A DNA stretch of 19,164 nucleotides from Trebonia sp036276115 (GCA_036276115.1 DATBEM010000097.1:1-19164), one strand, 5' to 3'; numbered from the stretch's first letter, positions 1 through 7,503 are shown. Notes: a model not told the origin generated them from the sequence alone. Numbers and translations: made by a program.

Positions 1-2
1 GG

Positions 3-839
3 CGGCGGGCGATCCCGGCCGGCTCGCCCGACACCGGCGGCGGGCTCGCCTCGGCCAGCCCGGCGGCCGCGCTGATCGTCGGCGGCTGCACCCTGATGGC
101 AGCCGGGCTCATCCTCGGCGCCGGCACTGGCCTGCGCCGCCGCCCGGACCGCGCCGGACCGCGCCGGCCCGGACCGCGCCGGCCCGGGGCGGCGCGGCGC
201 CTTCCCGGCGGCGATGCCCGCCGGGAAGGCTGTCACGCACCAGCCGGGAGCTGCCCGCCTCGGCGGGCTGGATCGCCCGCAGGCGATCGCTCTCCCCAGG
301 TCAACGGTCCATCAGCGGGCGGTCGCGCGCCCGGGAGCGGCTACTCCGCCCGGGGCAGTCATCCTCCGGGCGGCAGCCCGCCCCGCGATGCCCGTGCCCC
401 CGCAGGCTGGGATCCGCCCGTCGCCAGCCATCATGGGGCGCGCCCCGCAGGCGGCAACGACCCCCGTGGTGGTGACCTCCGGCCGGCCGCCGGCGGCCAC
501 GCTCACCCGCACGGCCATGCCGGGCTGGCCGGGAGCACCGGCCCTCCCGCTGGATCACGCGGCCCCCGGCCGCCCCGCGATGCCCAGGTGACCGGCGGAG
601 GCCCGCCGCCCGGCGGCTCCGCGCCGACCGCACGTGCCTGGTTCCCCGGCCGCGGCTCCCGCGCGGACCTTGACCAGACGGTCCCCCTGGCTCGCGACGG
701 CGGCACCATGCCCTTCCGCGCGGCCGGCCCCGTGCCCGCTGACCCGCGACCGGGCGCCCAGGAGGCCGGCGGCCGCGCGACGACGCGGCCCGAGCCGCTG
801 CGGCCGCGCTTGAACTATCGCGCTCACCCGCCGCAGTAG
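3..839 (+). CDS. 3' end of a probable surface-anchored protein with sortase-like C-terminal signal and unusual tail (5' truncated)
   Basis: The reading frame enters from the left edge and stays open to a TAG at 837-839. The first 45 or so residues read like a cell-wall sorting region: SPDTGGG (compare LPxTG/LPDTG), a hydrophobic stretch (roughly AAALIVGGCTLMAAGLILGA), then RRR. In sortase substrates the protein usually ends just after the basic residues. Here the frame instead continues for about 230 residues rich in Pro, Gly, Arg, Ala and His, starting with RAGPRRPGPRRPG from a short tandem repeat. No domain is recognisable in this tail, and its codon positions do not show a clean G/C third-position bias. 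Either the tail is a disordered extension, or the true C-terminus lies near base 150-200 and a frame error hides the stop. The sortase-like ending is moderately convincing; the tail is doubtful. Confidence 0.45.
   Translation, partial: RRAIPAGSPDTGGGLASASPAAALIVGGCTLMAAGLILGAGTGLRRRPDRAGPRRPGPRRPGAARRLPGGDARREGCHAPAGSCPPRRAGSPAGDRSPQVNGPSAGGRAPGSGYSARGSHPPGGSPPRDARAPAGWDPPVASHHGARPAGGNDPRGGDLRPAAGGHAHPHGHAGLAGSTGPPAGSRGPRPPRDAQVTGGGPPPGGSAPTARAWFPGRGSRADLDQTVPLARDGGTMPFRAAGPVPADPRPGAQEAGGRATTRPEPLRPRLNYRAHPPQ
144..190 (+). repeat. Short GC-rich tandem repeats (10-bp and 15-bp units)
   Basis: CCGGACCGCG occurs twice back to back (144-153, 154-163), followed by two near-identical 15-bp units beginning GCGCCGGCCCGG at 161 and 176. 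In the frame of the partial gene they encode PRRPG-type repeats just after the hydrophobic anchor. Confidence 0.7.
253..288. other. Two adjacent strong hairpins
   Basis: GCCCGC-CTCG-GCGGGC (253-268) is a six-base-pair stem with a CTCG tetraloop. It is followed two bases later by GATCGCC-CGCA-GGCGATC (271-288), a perfect seven-base-pair stem. Neither has a T-run. They resemble the hairpins often found after actinobacterial genes, which raises the question whether the upstream gene really reads through this point. Confidence 0.45.
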
Positions 840-932
840 CACATGAGTCCTCCGGCGGCAGCGACCCGGGCGCGACCTGTTAGTTTGGATCCTGAACTTA
901 TGGGTCCCGGCTGGCGCAGGCCGGACGTTTGT

Positions 933-938
933 GGAGGA
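933..938 (+). promoter_or_regulatory. Ribosome binding site GGAGGA that fixes the thioesterase start
   Basis: GGAGGA ends four bases before the ATG at 943. An in-frame GTG at 931 overlaps this site and so cannot use it. Confidence 0.7.
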
Positions 939-942
939 ACCG

Positions 943-1455
943 ATGACCGGACCGCAGGACTGGGGAGCGCCGTCGAGCAAGGTGGTCCAGTGGCACGACC
1001 CCATGATCACGGCGGCGGCCGCGCTGGGCCTGTCAGGCCTGGAGTTCCTGCGCGCGATCAGGGACGGCAAGCTGCCGCCGCCCCCGATCGCGGCCCTCAT
1101 GGGGTTCGAGCCGGCCGAGGTCGAAGAGGGGTACATCGTCTTCGAAGGCACCCCCGATGAGTCGGTCTACAACCCGATCGGGACCGTCCACGGCGGCTTC
1201 GTCTGCACGCTGGCCGACACCGCCGCCGCCTGCGCCGTGCACACGACGCTGGCGGCGGGCATCGGCTACACGTCGATCGACCTCAACGTCAGCTACACCC
1301 GCCCGGTGACCAGGGACAGCGGCCGGGTCAGGGCGATCGGGGAGATCGTCAAGCCCGGCCGCCGGGTCGCCTTCGCCAAGGCGGAGATCCTGGACGGTAA
1401 CGGCAAGGTCGTCGCCACCGCGACTAGTAGTTGCCTCATCATCCCGGGAACCTGA
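943..1455 (+). CDS. PaaI-type hotdog-fold acyl-CoA thioesterase
   Basis: The 170-residue product is a single hotdog domain of the PaaI/4HBT family, which hydrolyses acyl- or aroyl-CoA thioesters in the cytoplasm. The family signature is clear: NPIGTVHGG (about 77-85), with the HGG loop, followed by LADTAAACAV (about 90-99), whose Asp matches the catalytic acid of the PaaI group. The C-terminal strands (SYTRPVTRDSGRVRAIGEIVKPGRRVAFAKAEI) complete the fold. An N-terminal stretch of about 45 residues precedes the domain, as is common in actinobacterial homologues. The start was set at the ATG behind GGAGGA. The gene stands alone: the left neighbour is on the same strand 103 bases away and the right neighbour is convergent with only 44 bases between stops. 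The physiological substrate cannot be told from sequence. Confidence 0.88.
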   Translation: MTGPQDWGAPSSKVVQWHDPMITAAAALGLSGLEFLRAIRDGKLPPPPIAALMGFEPAEVEEGYIVFEGTPDESVYNPIGTVHGGFVCTLADTAAACAVHTTLAAGIGYTSIDLNVSYTRPVTRDSGRVRAIGEIVKPGRRVAFAKAEILDGNGKVVATATSSCLIIPGT

Positions 1456-1499
1456 AAAAAGCCCGGTTTGATGAACGGCCCTGCCCGGTAAAACGCTGC

Positions 1500-4124
1500 T
1501 CAGGCCACCCCGAAGATCTCGTTGAGGTCGCCGTAGCAGTCGTTCAGGACCAGGGTCGGCCTGCCCTCGCCGACCGCGGGCCGCACCGCCAGGCACAGGC
1601 CGTTGATGTAGTCCTCGATCTCGCCATTCGCCAGCGGGACCCAGCCGGCCGTGTAGTCCGAGGTGGGACTGATGCACGGCCCGAGCTTGACCACCTCGCC
1701 GTCGAAGAACGCGACCTCGCCGCCCGGCTCCTGGTTCTCGGCGACGTTCCAGCACAGCCCGTCGTGCACGGTCGGGGAGAACATGTCGTACAGCGAGAAC
1801 GCGTCCCACGCCTCGCCCGGGCTGGCATCACACGGGGCGGTCGTCAGCTGCGCGCCCGCGTGGGTGCTGTTACCGGGGTCGGTCACGCAGGTCCCGCCGG
1901 CGGCCGACAGCACCGGCCCGGGCGGCAGGATGAACGCCTGCTCGTCGAACGGGGCGCAGAAGTCGATGTCGACCACCGTGCCGGTCTCCAGGCTGCCCGC
2001 CGGGTCGTCCATGCACATGCCCGAGGCCGGGTTGTAGAGGTTCTGGCTGTCGAACTGCAGTGACCAGCTCTCCCCGGTGGCGCCGTCGCACGGGGCCAGG
2101 ACGAGCCGGGCGTTCTCCTTGACCGAGTTCCCGGCGACGGTCAGGCACTTGCCGTTGATGGCCAGCGTCCCCGACCCGTCCGGCAGGGCGTCCGGCTCGT
2201 AGGTCCACCTCTGCGCGCTGGCGGCGGCGCTGCTGCCGGACACGCACGGGGCCACCACCGCCGGGGCGCCGTTGGCCGGGCTGTTGCCGTTGTCGGTCAG
2301 GCAGCGGCGGGTCTGCGCCAGCGTGACCTGCCCGGCGACCCGGTGGTAGGTGGCCCGCAGGCTCGGAATGATCACGAGCTGGAACGTGGCGGTGGCGTGC
2401 GCCCCGCTCGGGTCGGTCGCGGTGACGTGGACGGTCGCGGTCCCGGCCGCCGCCGGCAGCTTGCCGGTGATCAGGCCAGTGGACGCGGAGATCGACAGCC
2501 CCCGGGGCAGCCCGGTGGCGGTGTACGCCAGTGGCGCCCCGGCCACGGAGTCGAGCGCCTTCACGGCCAGGCTGACGGCCGACCCGGCTGGCTTGTCCTG
2601 CCGGCCCGGGTCGGCCACGGTGACGGTCGCGGTCGCCGGCGCGGCGAACGCGGCGGTCCCGTTGGGGGTGCCCCACCCGGTTGGCCCGTCGTAGCCCGCC
2701 TTCGCGTCGCACAGGTAGGCGCGGGTGGCCTCGCAGAAGCCGTTGCTGCCGCTGGTGACGTCGTTCAGGCTGGCCGCGCGGCCGCTGCGGTAAAGGTAGG
2801 AGCCGGGGTAGGTGCGCTGCTGGGGCAGGCCCGCCAGCGCCCATGTCGCGGTGATGATGGGGGCGCTGGCGCTGGTGCCGCCGATGGCGTCCCAGTCGAC
2901 CGGCTCCCCCTGGAAGGGGGTGGAGTCGTAGATCCAGACCCCGGTGTTCGGGTCGGCGACGGCGGACACGTCGTTCTCGGTCCGGTCCGCGCAGCCGGCC
3001 TGCTCGTTGGCGTCGGCCACCTGCCAGGCCGGCTTGGCCCAGGTGGCGGCGCAGCCGGAGCCGGTCCCGTCCCACGCGGTCTCGGTCCAGCCCCGCGCGG
3101 TCCCCGGGGCCGGGGTCAGCGAGGTCCCGCCGACCGACACCACGTACTGCGACGAGGCCGGGAACGCGGTCCCGTAGCCCTCGTCGCCAGCCGAGGCGAC
3201 GATGGCCACGCCCGGGTGGTTGAAGAACGCCTCGTCGGTCGGGGTGGCGGAGCCGCCGAAGCTGTTGGACACGAACCGCGCCCCCAGGCTGACCGCCGTG
3301 TCCTCCGACAGGTCCAGGTCGGCCGGGTCGGGCGAGTCCGCCTCGACCAGGTCGATGTGGCAGTTCGGGCAGATCGCCGACACCATGTCCATGTCGAGCG
3401 ACTCCTCGACCTCCCAGCCGCCCGACGGGTCCTGCTGCGGCTTGGGGGTGGTCTTGCCGTGCTCGTTGTAGACCGTGACGCAGCCCGCGCCGGTCGCGGG
3501 CACGCAGGCCGGCACGCCCCACTGGGCGCGGTACCTAGCCAGGTCAGCCGCCGCGTGCGGGTCATCGCCGGCGTCCACTACCGCCACCGTCCGGCCCTGG
3601 CCGCCGGTGGTGGCGGCGCTGGTCAGGTTGTAGGCGCTGCGCAGGTCGGCCGGCTGGTAGGCGCCGGGGAAGATCAGGTCCGGCCGCTCGCCCGTGGCCG
3701 GGCGCGCAGTCGGGCTGGCAGCCGGGCTGGCGGCGCTGCCGGCGCCGAGCACCGCGAAGCACGTCCAGGCGTTCGCCTTCGAGCCCGACGGCGTGGGGCA
3801 TGCCTGCCGCTCGCCCGCCGGGAGCTTGCGGGCCGGGCGCGGGGCCGCGGCCCGCCCGGCCGGGACGGCGGGCCGGGCGCCGGCCGCCGGCGTCGCGCGT
3901 ATCGCCGACGTGGTGGTCGCCGCCAGCGGCGTGCTGGCGGCTGACGCCGTGCGCGCGGTGGCGGCCGTCGCCGGGAGGGTCGTCGCGAGCGCCGCCACGA
4001 GCGCCACCACCGCCGGGGCCGCGACCGCCCGCAGGCCCCGCCCGGGCCGTGTCCGGCGGCGCTGGCCGGGGCTGTCCCCGGCTGCTCGCCGCGCATGCCA
4101 GTACTGCCGTGCCGATCCCCGCAT
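1500..4124 (-). CDS. Secreted sedolisin-type (S53) serine-carboxyl peptidase with Ig-like and ricin-type lectin domains
   Basis: The 874-residue product begins with a signal peptide: basic RRRTRPGRGLR, hydrophobic AVAAPAVVALVAALA, Ala-rich cleavage region. The catalytic domain spans about 150-490. E240 and D244 (EESLD) match the Glu-Asp pair of sedolisins, D314 (SAGDEGYG) the oxyanion Asp, and S418 (GGTSASAP) the nucleophile. A cadherin/PIG-like domain follows (TATGLPRGLSISASTGLITGKLP), then a ricin-type beta-trefoil from about 600 to the end, with QRW/ESW/EAW repeats and paired Cys, likely binding carbohydrate. Most S53 enzymes carry a large propeptide; here only about 100 Ala/Pro-rich residues separate the signal from the catalytic domain. 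I chose the second of two tandem ATGs because GGGAG lies six bases upstream. A GTG at 4184 would add 20 residues but has no ribosome site. The protein is probably an exported acid-type protease for nutrient scavenging. Confidence 0.85.
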   Translation of the reverse strand: MRGSARQYWHARRAAGDSPGQRRRTRPGRGLRAVAAPAVVALVAALATTLPATAATARTASAASTPLAATTTSAIRATPAAGARPAVPAGRAAAPRPARKLPAGERQACPTPSGSKANAWTCFAVLGAGSAASPAASPTARPATGERPDLIFPGAYQPADLRSAYNLTSAATTGGQGRTVAVVDAGDDPHAAADLARYRAQWGVPACVPATGAGCVTVYNEHGKTTPKPQQDPSGGWEVEESLDMDMVSAICPNCHIDLVEADSPDPADLDLSEDTAVSLGARFVSNSFGGSATPTDEAFFNHPGVAIVASAGDEGYGTAFPASSQYVVSVGGTSLTPAPGTARGWTETAWDGTGSGCAATWAKPAWQVADANEQAGCADRTENDVSAVADPNTGVWIYDSTPFQGEPVDWDAIGGTSASAPIITATWALAGLPQQRTYPGSYLYRSGRAASLNDVTSGSNGFCEATRAYLCDAKAGYDGPTGWGTPNGTAAFAAPATATVTVADPGRQDKPAGSAVSLAVKALDSVAGAPLAYTATGLPRGLSISASTGLITGKLPAAAGTATVHVTATDPSGAHATATFQLVIIPSLRATYHRVAGQVTLAQTRRCLTDNGNSPANGAPAVVAPCVSGSSAAASAQRWTYEPDALPDGSGTLAINGKCLTVAGNSVKENARLVLAPCDGATGESWSLQFDSQNLYNPASGMCMDDPAGSLETGTVVDIDFCAPFDEQAFILPPGPVLSAAGGTCVTDPGNSTHAGAQLTTAPCDASPGEAWDAFSLYDMFSPTVHDGLCWNVAENQEPGGEVAFFDGEVVKLGPCISPTSDYTAGWVPLANGEIEDYINGLCLAVRPAVGEGRPTLVLNDCYGDLNEIFGVA

Positions 4125-4252
4125 CATTGGCTCCCGCGCGTTGGCTGAAGGACGTCTCCAGAACTGCCCAGGGAAATCTGTCACACGATGTCAACGACTG
4201 GCAAGCCCAATGAGTTCGTGCCGCCGGCGTCGTCGGCCGGGCTCGCTTATTA

Positions 4253-4269
4253 AGTTCTGCAACAGAGCT
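4253..4269. promoter_or_regulatory. Operator 1: AGTTCTG-CAA-CAGAGCT
   Basis: A near-perfect dyad (7+3+7, one mismatch) in an AT-rich island that stands out from the surrounding DNA. It lies upstream of the MFS exporter and its MarR regulator and resembles MarR-type operators. Confidence 0.7.
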
Positions 4270-4274
4270 ATTAT
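4269..4274 (+). promoter_or_regulatory. Candidate -10 box TATTAT between the two operators
   Basis: TATTAT fits a sigma-70-type -10 hexamer. A weak TTATTA lies 16 bases upstream (4247-4252). On the other strand the overlapping bases 4275-4270 read TATAAT exactly, so a divergent promoter towards the S53 peptidase is also possible, although no good -35 is visible for it. Confidence 0.5.
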
Positions 4275-4291
4275 AGTTCTGTAGCAGAGTT
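4275..4291. promoter_or_regulatory. Operator 2: AGTTCTG-TAG-CAGAGTT
   Basis: Second copy of the same dyad, 22 bases (about two helical turns) after the first, with the candidate -10 box between them. Two repressor dimers on the same DNA face could block the promoter. Confidence 0.7.
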
Positions 4292-4358
4292 AACGAGGGC
4301 CTGCCGGGTCAGCTCAGGGAGCAATCCCGCCGGGTGGCGGCGAGGAGCGGGGATCAGC

Positions 4359-4382
4359 ATGAGCGAGACTGGCCGATGGTGA
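4359..4382 (+). other. Seven-codon leader reading frame (MSETGRW) overlapping the exporter start
   Basis: ATG at 4359 is preceded by AGGAG (4343-4347) and a GGGG run. It encodes MSETGRW and stops at TGA 4380-4382, which overlaps the ATG (4376) and GTG (4379) of the exporter frame. The exporter start has little Shine-Dalgarno sequence of its own, so ribosomes could reach it by termination and re-initiation. It could equally be chance. Confidence 0.25.
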
Positions 4383-5782
4383 GCCTGCTGCGCGAGCCGG
4401 CCCGGCCCGCGCTCGTGCGCGAGCACCCCCTGGCGCCGTGGCTCGCGGTCGGGGCCGTCTGCTTCGGCGCGTTCATGGGCCAGCTGGACGCGAGCGTGGT
4501 GACGGTGGCGTTCCCGGCCCTGCAGCGCCAGTTCGGGGCGAGCCTGGCTGCCGTCGCGTGGGTCTCGCTGGCGTACCTGCTCGCGCTGACGGCGCTGCTG
4601 GTCCCGGTCGGCCGGTGGTCGGACCGGGCCGGGCGCAAGCTCGTCTACGTGTACGGGTTCGTGCTGTTCGCCGCGTCATCGGCCGCCTGCGGGCTGGCCC
4701 CGTCGCTCGGCCTGCTGATCGGGCTGCGGGTCGTGCAGGCCGCGGGGGCGGCGATGCTCCAGGCCAACAGCGTCGCGATCGTCGTCACCAGCGTGCCCGC
4801 CGGCCAGCGGCGGGCTGCCCTCGGCATCCAGGCGGCGGCCCAGGCGGTCGGCCTCGCGTCGGGGCCGCTGACCGGGGGACTGCTGGTGGCGGCGGCCGGC
4901 TGGCGGTGGGTGTTCTTCCTCAACGTCCCGGTCGGGCTGATCGCGGTCGTGGCCGGGGTGTACCTGCTGCCCCGGACGCGCACCCGGGCCGAGCCGGGCG
5001 GCGCCGACCTGGCCGGGATGGCGCTGCTGGGCACCTGCGTGACGGCGGCGATGCTGGCCGTCTCGGCCCTGTCCGGGCTGAACTGGCCCGCCCTGGCGGC
5101 GGGCGGCTGCGCGGTCGCGGCGCTGCTGGCGGGCGCGGCCCTGTGGTGGCGGGAGCGGCGGGTGCGCTCGCCGCTGCTGGACTTCCGCGCGCTGGCGACC
5201 TCGGGCGCCCGCCGGCCGCTGGGCGGGGCGCTGTGCTCCTACCTCGTCTTGTTCGGCCCGCTGGTGCTGTTCCCCCAGGTCGTGACCGGCCGGGGCGGCA
5301 GCCCGCTGGAAGCCGGGCTCATGCTGACCTCGCTGCCGGGCGCGTTCGGCCTCACCGCCGCCCTCGGCGAGCGGCTGCTGGGCCCGCGCTGGACCAGCCG
5401 GCGCCGCTGCGCCGCCGGCGGGATCATGATCACTGCCGCGGCGGCCGGGCTGGTGGTGCCGCTCGCGGTCGGGGCGGCGGCGGCGCTGCTGGGTCTGCTC
5501 GGCGCGGGCCTGGGCCTGTACACTCCGGCCAACAACGCGGAGATCATGGCGGCCCTCCCGGCCGGGAACGCCGCCACCGCGGGCGGGATGGTGAACATGA
5601 CCCGGGGCATCGGGACCGGCCTGGGCGTCGCCGTGGTGGCGCTCGGCCTGCACGCCGCCCGCGGCCTCGGGCACCCCGCCGCCGGCCCGGGGCTGGCGAT
5701 GGCCCTTATCGCCGGTGCCGGGCTGCTGGCGGCGCTGGCCGCCACGGCGGGCGGGCGGTCCCGGCCGGGGCCGTCCCGGTGA
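4376..5782 (+). CDS. MFS drug exporter, DHA2 (EmrB/QacA) family
   Basis: The 468-residue integral membrane protein is expected to export a toxic small molecule by proton antiport. Family marks are clear: the first membrane segment with MGQLDASVVTVAFPALQ (about 34-50), motif A GRWSDRAGRK in the loop after the second segment, and the motif C region GLASGPLTGGLLVAAAGWRWVFFLNVPVGL. Many further hydrophobic segments follow; 12-14 spans are typical of this family. I chose ATG 4376, which gives the short N-terminal tail usual for the family. A GTG at 4334 in the same frame would add 14 polar residues and has a poor ribosome site. The gene follows the tandem operators at 4253-4291 and is followed by a MarR regulator on the same strand. 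This is the classic arrangement of a ligand-inducible efflux pump; the substrate is unknown. Confidence 0.9.
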   Translation: MVSLLREPARPALVREHPLAPWLAVGAVCFGAFMGQLDASVVTVAFPALQRQFGASLAAVAWVSLAYLLALTALLVPVGRWSDRAGRKLVYVYGFVLFAASSAACGLAPSLGLLIGLRVVQAAGAAMLQANSVAIVVTSVPAGQRRAALGIQAAAQAVGLASGPLTGGLLVAAAGWRWVFFLNVPVGLIAVVAGVYLLPRTRTRAEPGGADLAGMALLGTCVTAAMLAVSALSGLNWPALAAGGCAVAALLAGAALWWRERRVRSPLLDFRALATSGARRPLGGALCSYLVLFGPLVLFPQVVTGRGGSPLEAGLMLTSLPGAFGLTAALGERLLGPRWTSRRRCAAGGIMITAAAAGLVVPLAVGAAAALLGLLGAGLGLYTPANNAEIMAALPAGNAATAGGMVNMTRGIGTGLGVAVVALGLHAARGLGHPAAGPGLAMALIAGAGLLAALAATAGGRSRPGPSR

Positions 5783-5945
5783 ACTTTGGCATCGCGAGCG
5801 GGAGCGGGCTGGTCGTGGTGGCCCTCTTGCGGGCCTTCCTCAAGGGCGCCGGGAGCGGGCGGCCGCGTGGCGCGGAGGGCCGGGCCGGCCGGCTGCGGCC
5901 CGCGCGGCAGCGTGCCGGGCGCCATCGCCCTCGACGAGGGGTGCG

Positions 5946-6467
5946 ATGAGCGGCAGCGCGGCTAGCGGCGGCCAGCGAAAGGCCGAGGGCGCCGCGGCCC
6001 GGGCCGACGGGCTGGCCGAGGGGATCGCCCGGCTGCGGCGCGCGCTGCGCCGGGGTGCCCGCGTCGCTGACCCCCGCAACACGCTGGCGGTCGCGCAGCT
6101 GGAGCTGCTCGGGGCGCTGGCCGAGCAGCCCGCCGCCCGCCCGGGCCAGCTCGCCCGGCGGCTGAACATGCGGCCCAACACCGTCACCACGATCGTCAAC
6201 GCGCTGGCCGGGCGAGGCATGGTTGCCCGGGTCACCGCCGAAGATGACCGCCGCGCGGTCGAGCTGACCGTGACCGAGGCCGGGCAGCAGGCGGTCCTGG
6301 CCTGGCACGCCACCAACGCGGCGGTCCTCAACCTGGCCCTGTCCACCCTGCCCGCCCGCGAGCAGCGGGCCCTGGCCGCCGCCGTCCCCGCCCTCAACGA
6401 CCTGGCCGCCGCGATCGACCGCCTCGCCGACAACGGGGCTGGCACCGGTACCGGCGCCAGCCGCTGA
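5946..6467 (+). CDS. MarR-family transcriptional regulator
   Basis: The 173-residue product has the winged helix-turn-helix of MarR proteins. The segment AQLELLGALAEQPAARPGQLARRLNMRPNTVTTIVNALAGRGMVAR (about 46-96) covers the helix-turn-helix, and EDDRRAVELTVTEAGQQ forms the wing. Flanking N- and C-terminal helices would make the dimer interface. The start is the ATG five bases after GAGGGG. It lies 163 bases after the exporter stop, on the same strand, in a stretch with no other gene. The expected role is to repress the exporter, and itself if co-transcribed, by binding the palindromes at 4253-4291 and to be released by a phenolic or drug-like ligand. The pairing of this regulator with those sites is inferred from position and site form. 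Confidence 0.88.
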   Translation: MSGSAASGGQRKAEGAAARADGLAEGIARLRRALRRGARVADPRNTLAVAQLELLGALAEQPAARPGQLARRLNMRPNTVTTIVNALAGRGMVARVTAEDDRRAVELTVTEAGQQAVLAWHATNAAVLNLALSTLPAREQRALAAAVPALNDLAAAIDRLADNGAGTGTGASR

Positions 6468-6490
6468 GCCCGAGATAACAGCAAGAGGCG

Positions 6491-6527
6491 GCCCGCCAGC
6501 GAGGCGGGGCGGGCGGGGCGGGCGGGG
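6491..6527. terminator. Hairpin plus G-run tract between convergent genes
   Basis: GCCCGCC (6491-6497) can pair with GGCGGGC near 6508-6514. Positions 6503-6527 form a run of five G-tracts of three or four bases separated by single C residues, a strong potential G-quadruplex on the plus strand. It lies between the MarR stop (6467) and the convergent asparaginase stop (6535) and may end or pause transcription from either side. There is no T-run. Confidence 0.4.
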
Positions 6528-6534
6528 TGAGGCG

Positions 6535-7494
6535 CTACCAGGGGGTGACGGCCACGATCTCGCCGACGGGGACGCCGCCGCCGTGGACCGGGGCGGTCAG
6601 CAGGCCGGGGGGCGGGGTCACGCCGAGGCGGGTGAGGATCGCCGCCGTGACCGGGGTCCGCGCGCGCGGGTTGCCGTCGTCGATCTTGAGGGCGGCGGCG
6701 GTGCCGTCCGCCAGCGCGAACGCGTCCACCCCCTCGGCCCCCGACTTCAGTAGCAGCCCGGGGATCGCCACCATCAGCCGCCGCTCGTCGCGGGTGCTGC
6801 CACTGGTCCACTCGGGGAACTTGCGCATCGCGTCGGCGACCGTGCGCTCGGGGCTGCCCTCGGGCGCCAGCACCAGGGTGCGGAACGCGCGCGCCAGCCC
6901 GCCCAGCGTCAGCGCGAACAGCGGCGCCCCGCACCCGTCCACCCCGACCGCGGCGACCGGCTCCATCGCCAGCTCCTCGATCGTCGTGCCGATGTGGACC
7001 TGCAGCGGGTGGCCCGGGTCGAGGTAGCTGCGGGTCGGCCAGTCGTTGACGATGCAGGTCGCCAGCATCGCCGCGTGCTTGCCGGAGCAGTTGTAGCGGA
7101 TCCGCGCCTCGGGCGGGTCGCCTCCGCGCAGCAGCCGCCGGGCGGTCTTGTCGTCCATCGGCAGCGACGGCGGGCAGCGCAGGTCGCCCTCGGCCAGCCC
7201 GACGATGTCGAGGATCTCCCGCACCCCGGCCGCGTGGAAGTCCTCGCCCGAGTGGCTCGCGGCGGCGAGCGCGAGCAGCTCGCCCGCCAGCGGCAGCCCG
7301 GCCCGCAGCATGGCCGCGGCCTGCAGCGGCTTGTTGGACGAGCGGGGGAACACCGGCGTGTTCGCGTTGCCGGCGGTGAAGGCGAACGTCCCGTCCGCCG
7401 CGACCGCGGCCAGCGCCCCGCGGTGCCGGGACTCGGTGAACCCGGACCGCACGACCTCGGCCAGGACCGGGTTCGCGTCGGACATGTCAAGCAT
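6535..7494 (-). CDS. Asparaginase of the ReAV/AnsA (Asparaginase_II, class 3) type
   Basis: The 319-residue product belongs to the family typified by Rhizobium etli ReAV, hydrolysing L-asparagine to aspartate and ammonia; it is unrelated to the E. coli type. Key residues known from ReAV are present: an SxxK motif (S52-S-N-K55 in FPRSSNKPLQA), the SHSGE loop (80-84), and the metal site C136-S-G-K139 (YNCSGKHAAM) plus C188 (VGVDGCGAPLF). It has no signal peptide, so it acts in the cytoplasm. ATG 7494 (MLDMSDANPVL) is taken as start; ATG 7485 is almost as likely. An upstream in-frame extension to 7653 is not conserved-looking. No ribosome site is seen, and a CATAAT box lies nine bases upstream, so the message may be leaderless. 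It follows the LCP gene on the same strand 100 bases downstream but seems to have its own promoter. Confidence 0.85.
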   Translation of the reverse strand: MLDMSDANPVLAEVVRSGFTESRHRGALAAVAADGTFAFTAGNANTPVFPRSSNKPLQAAAMLRAGLPLAGELLALAAASHSGEDFHAAGVREILDIVGLAEGDLRCPPSLPMDDKTARRLLRGGDPPEARIRYNCSGKHAAMLATCIVNDWPTRSYLDPGHPLQVHIGTTIEELAMEPVAAVGVDGCGAPLFALTLGGLARAFRTLVLAPEGSPERTVADAMRKFPEWTSGSTRDERRLMVAIPGLLLKSGAEGVDAFALADGTAAALKIDDGNPRARTPVTAAILTRLGVTPPPGLLTAPVHGGGVPVGEIVAVTPW

Positions 7495-7503
7495 CACGTG
7501 GTG

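Noticed and set aside
931..942. GTG 931 as thioesterase start
   Set aside because: It overlaps the GGAGGA ribosome site; ATG 943 has correct spacing.
1456..1499. Possible terminator between the thioesterase and S53 genes (GCCCGGT occurs twice after an A-run)
   Set aside because: The two GCCCGGT copies are in direct, not inverted, orientation, so they do not form a stem.
2343..3944. Long plus-strand open frame opposite the S53 peptidase
   Set aside because: Arg/Gly/Pro-rich antisense shadow; the minus strand has clear catalytic motifs and domains.
4189..4194. TTGACA on the minus strand as -35 of the S53 gene
   Set aside because: No acceptable -10 hexamer is found 16-18 bases downstream.
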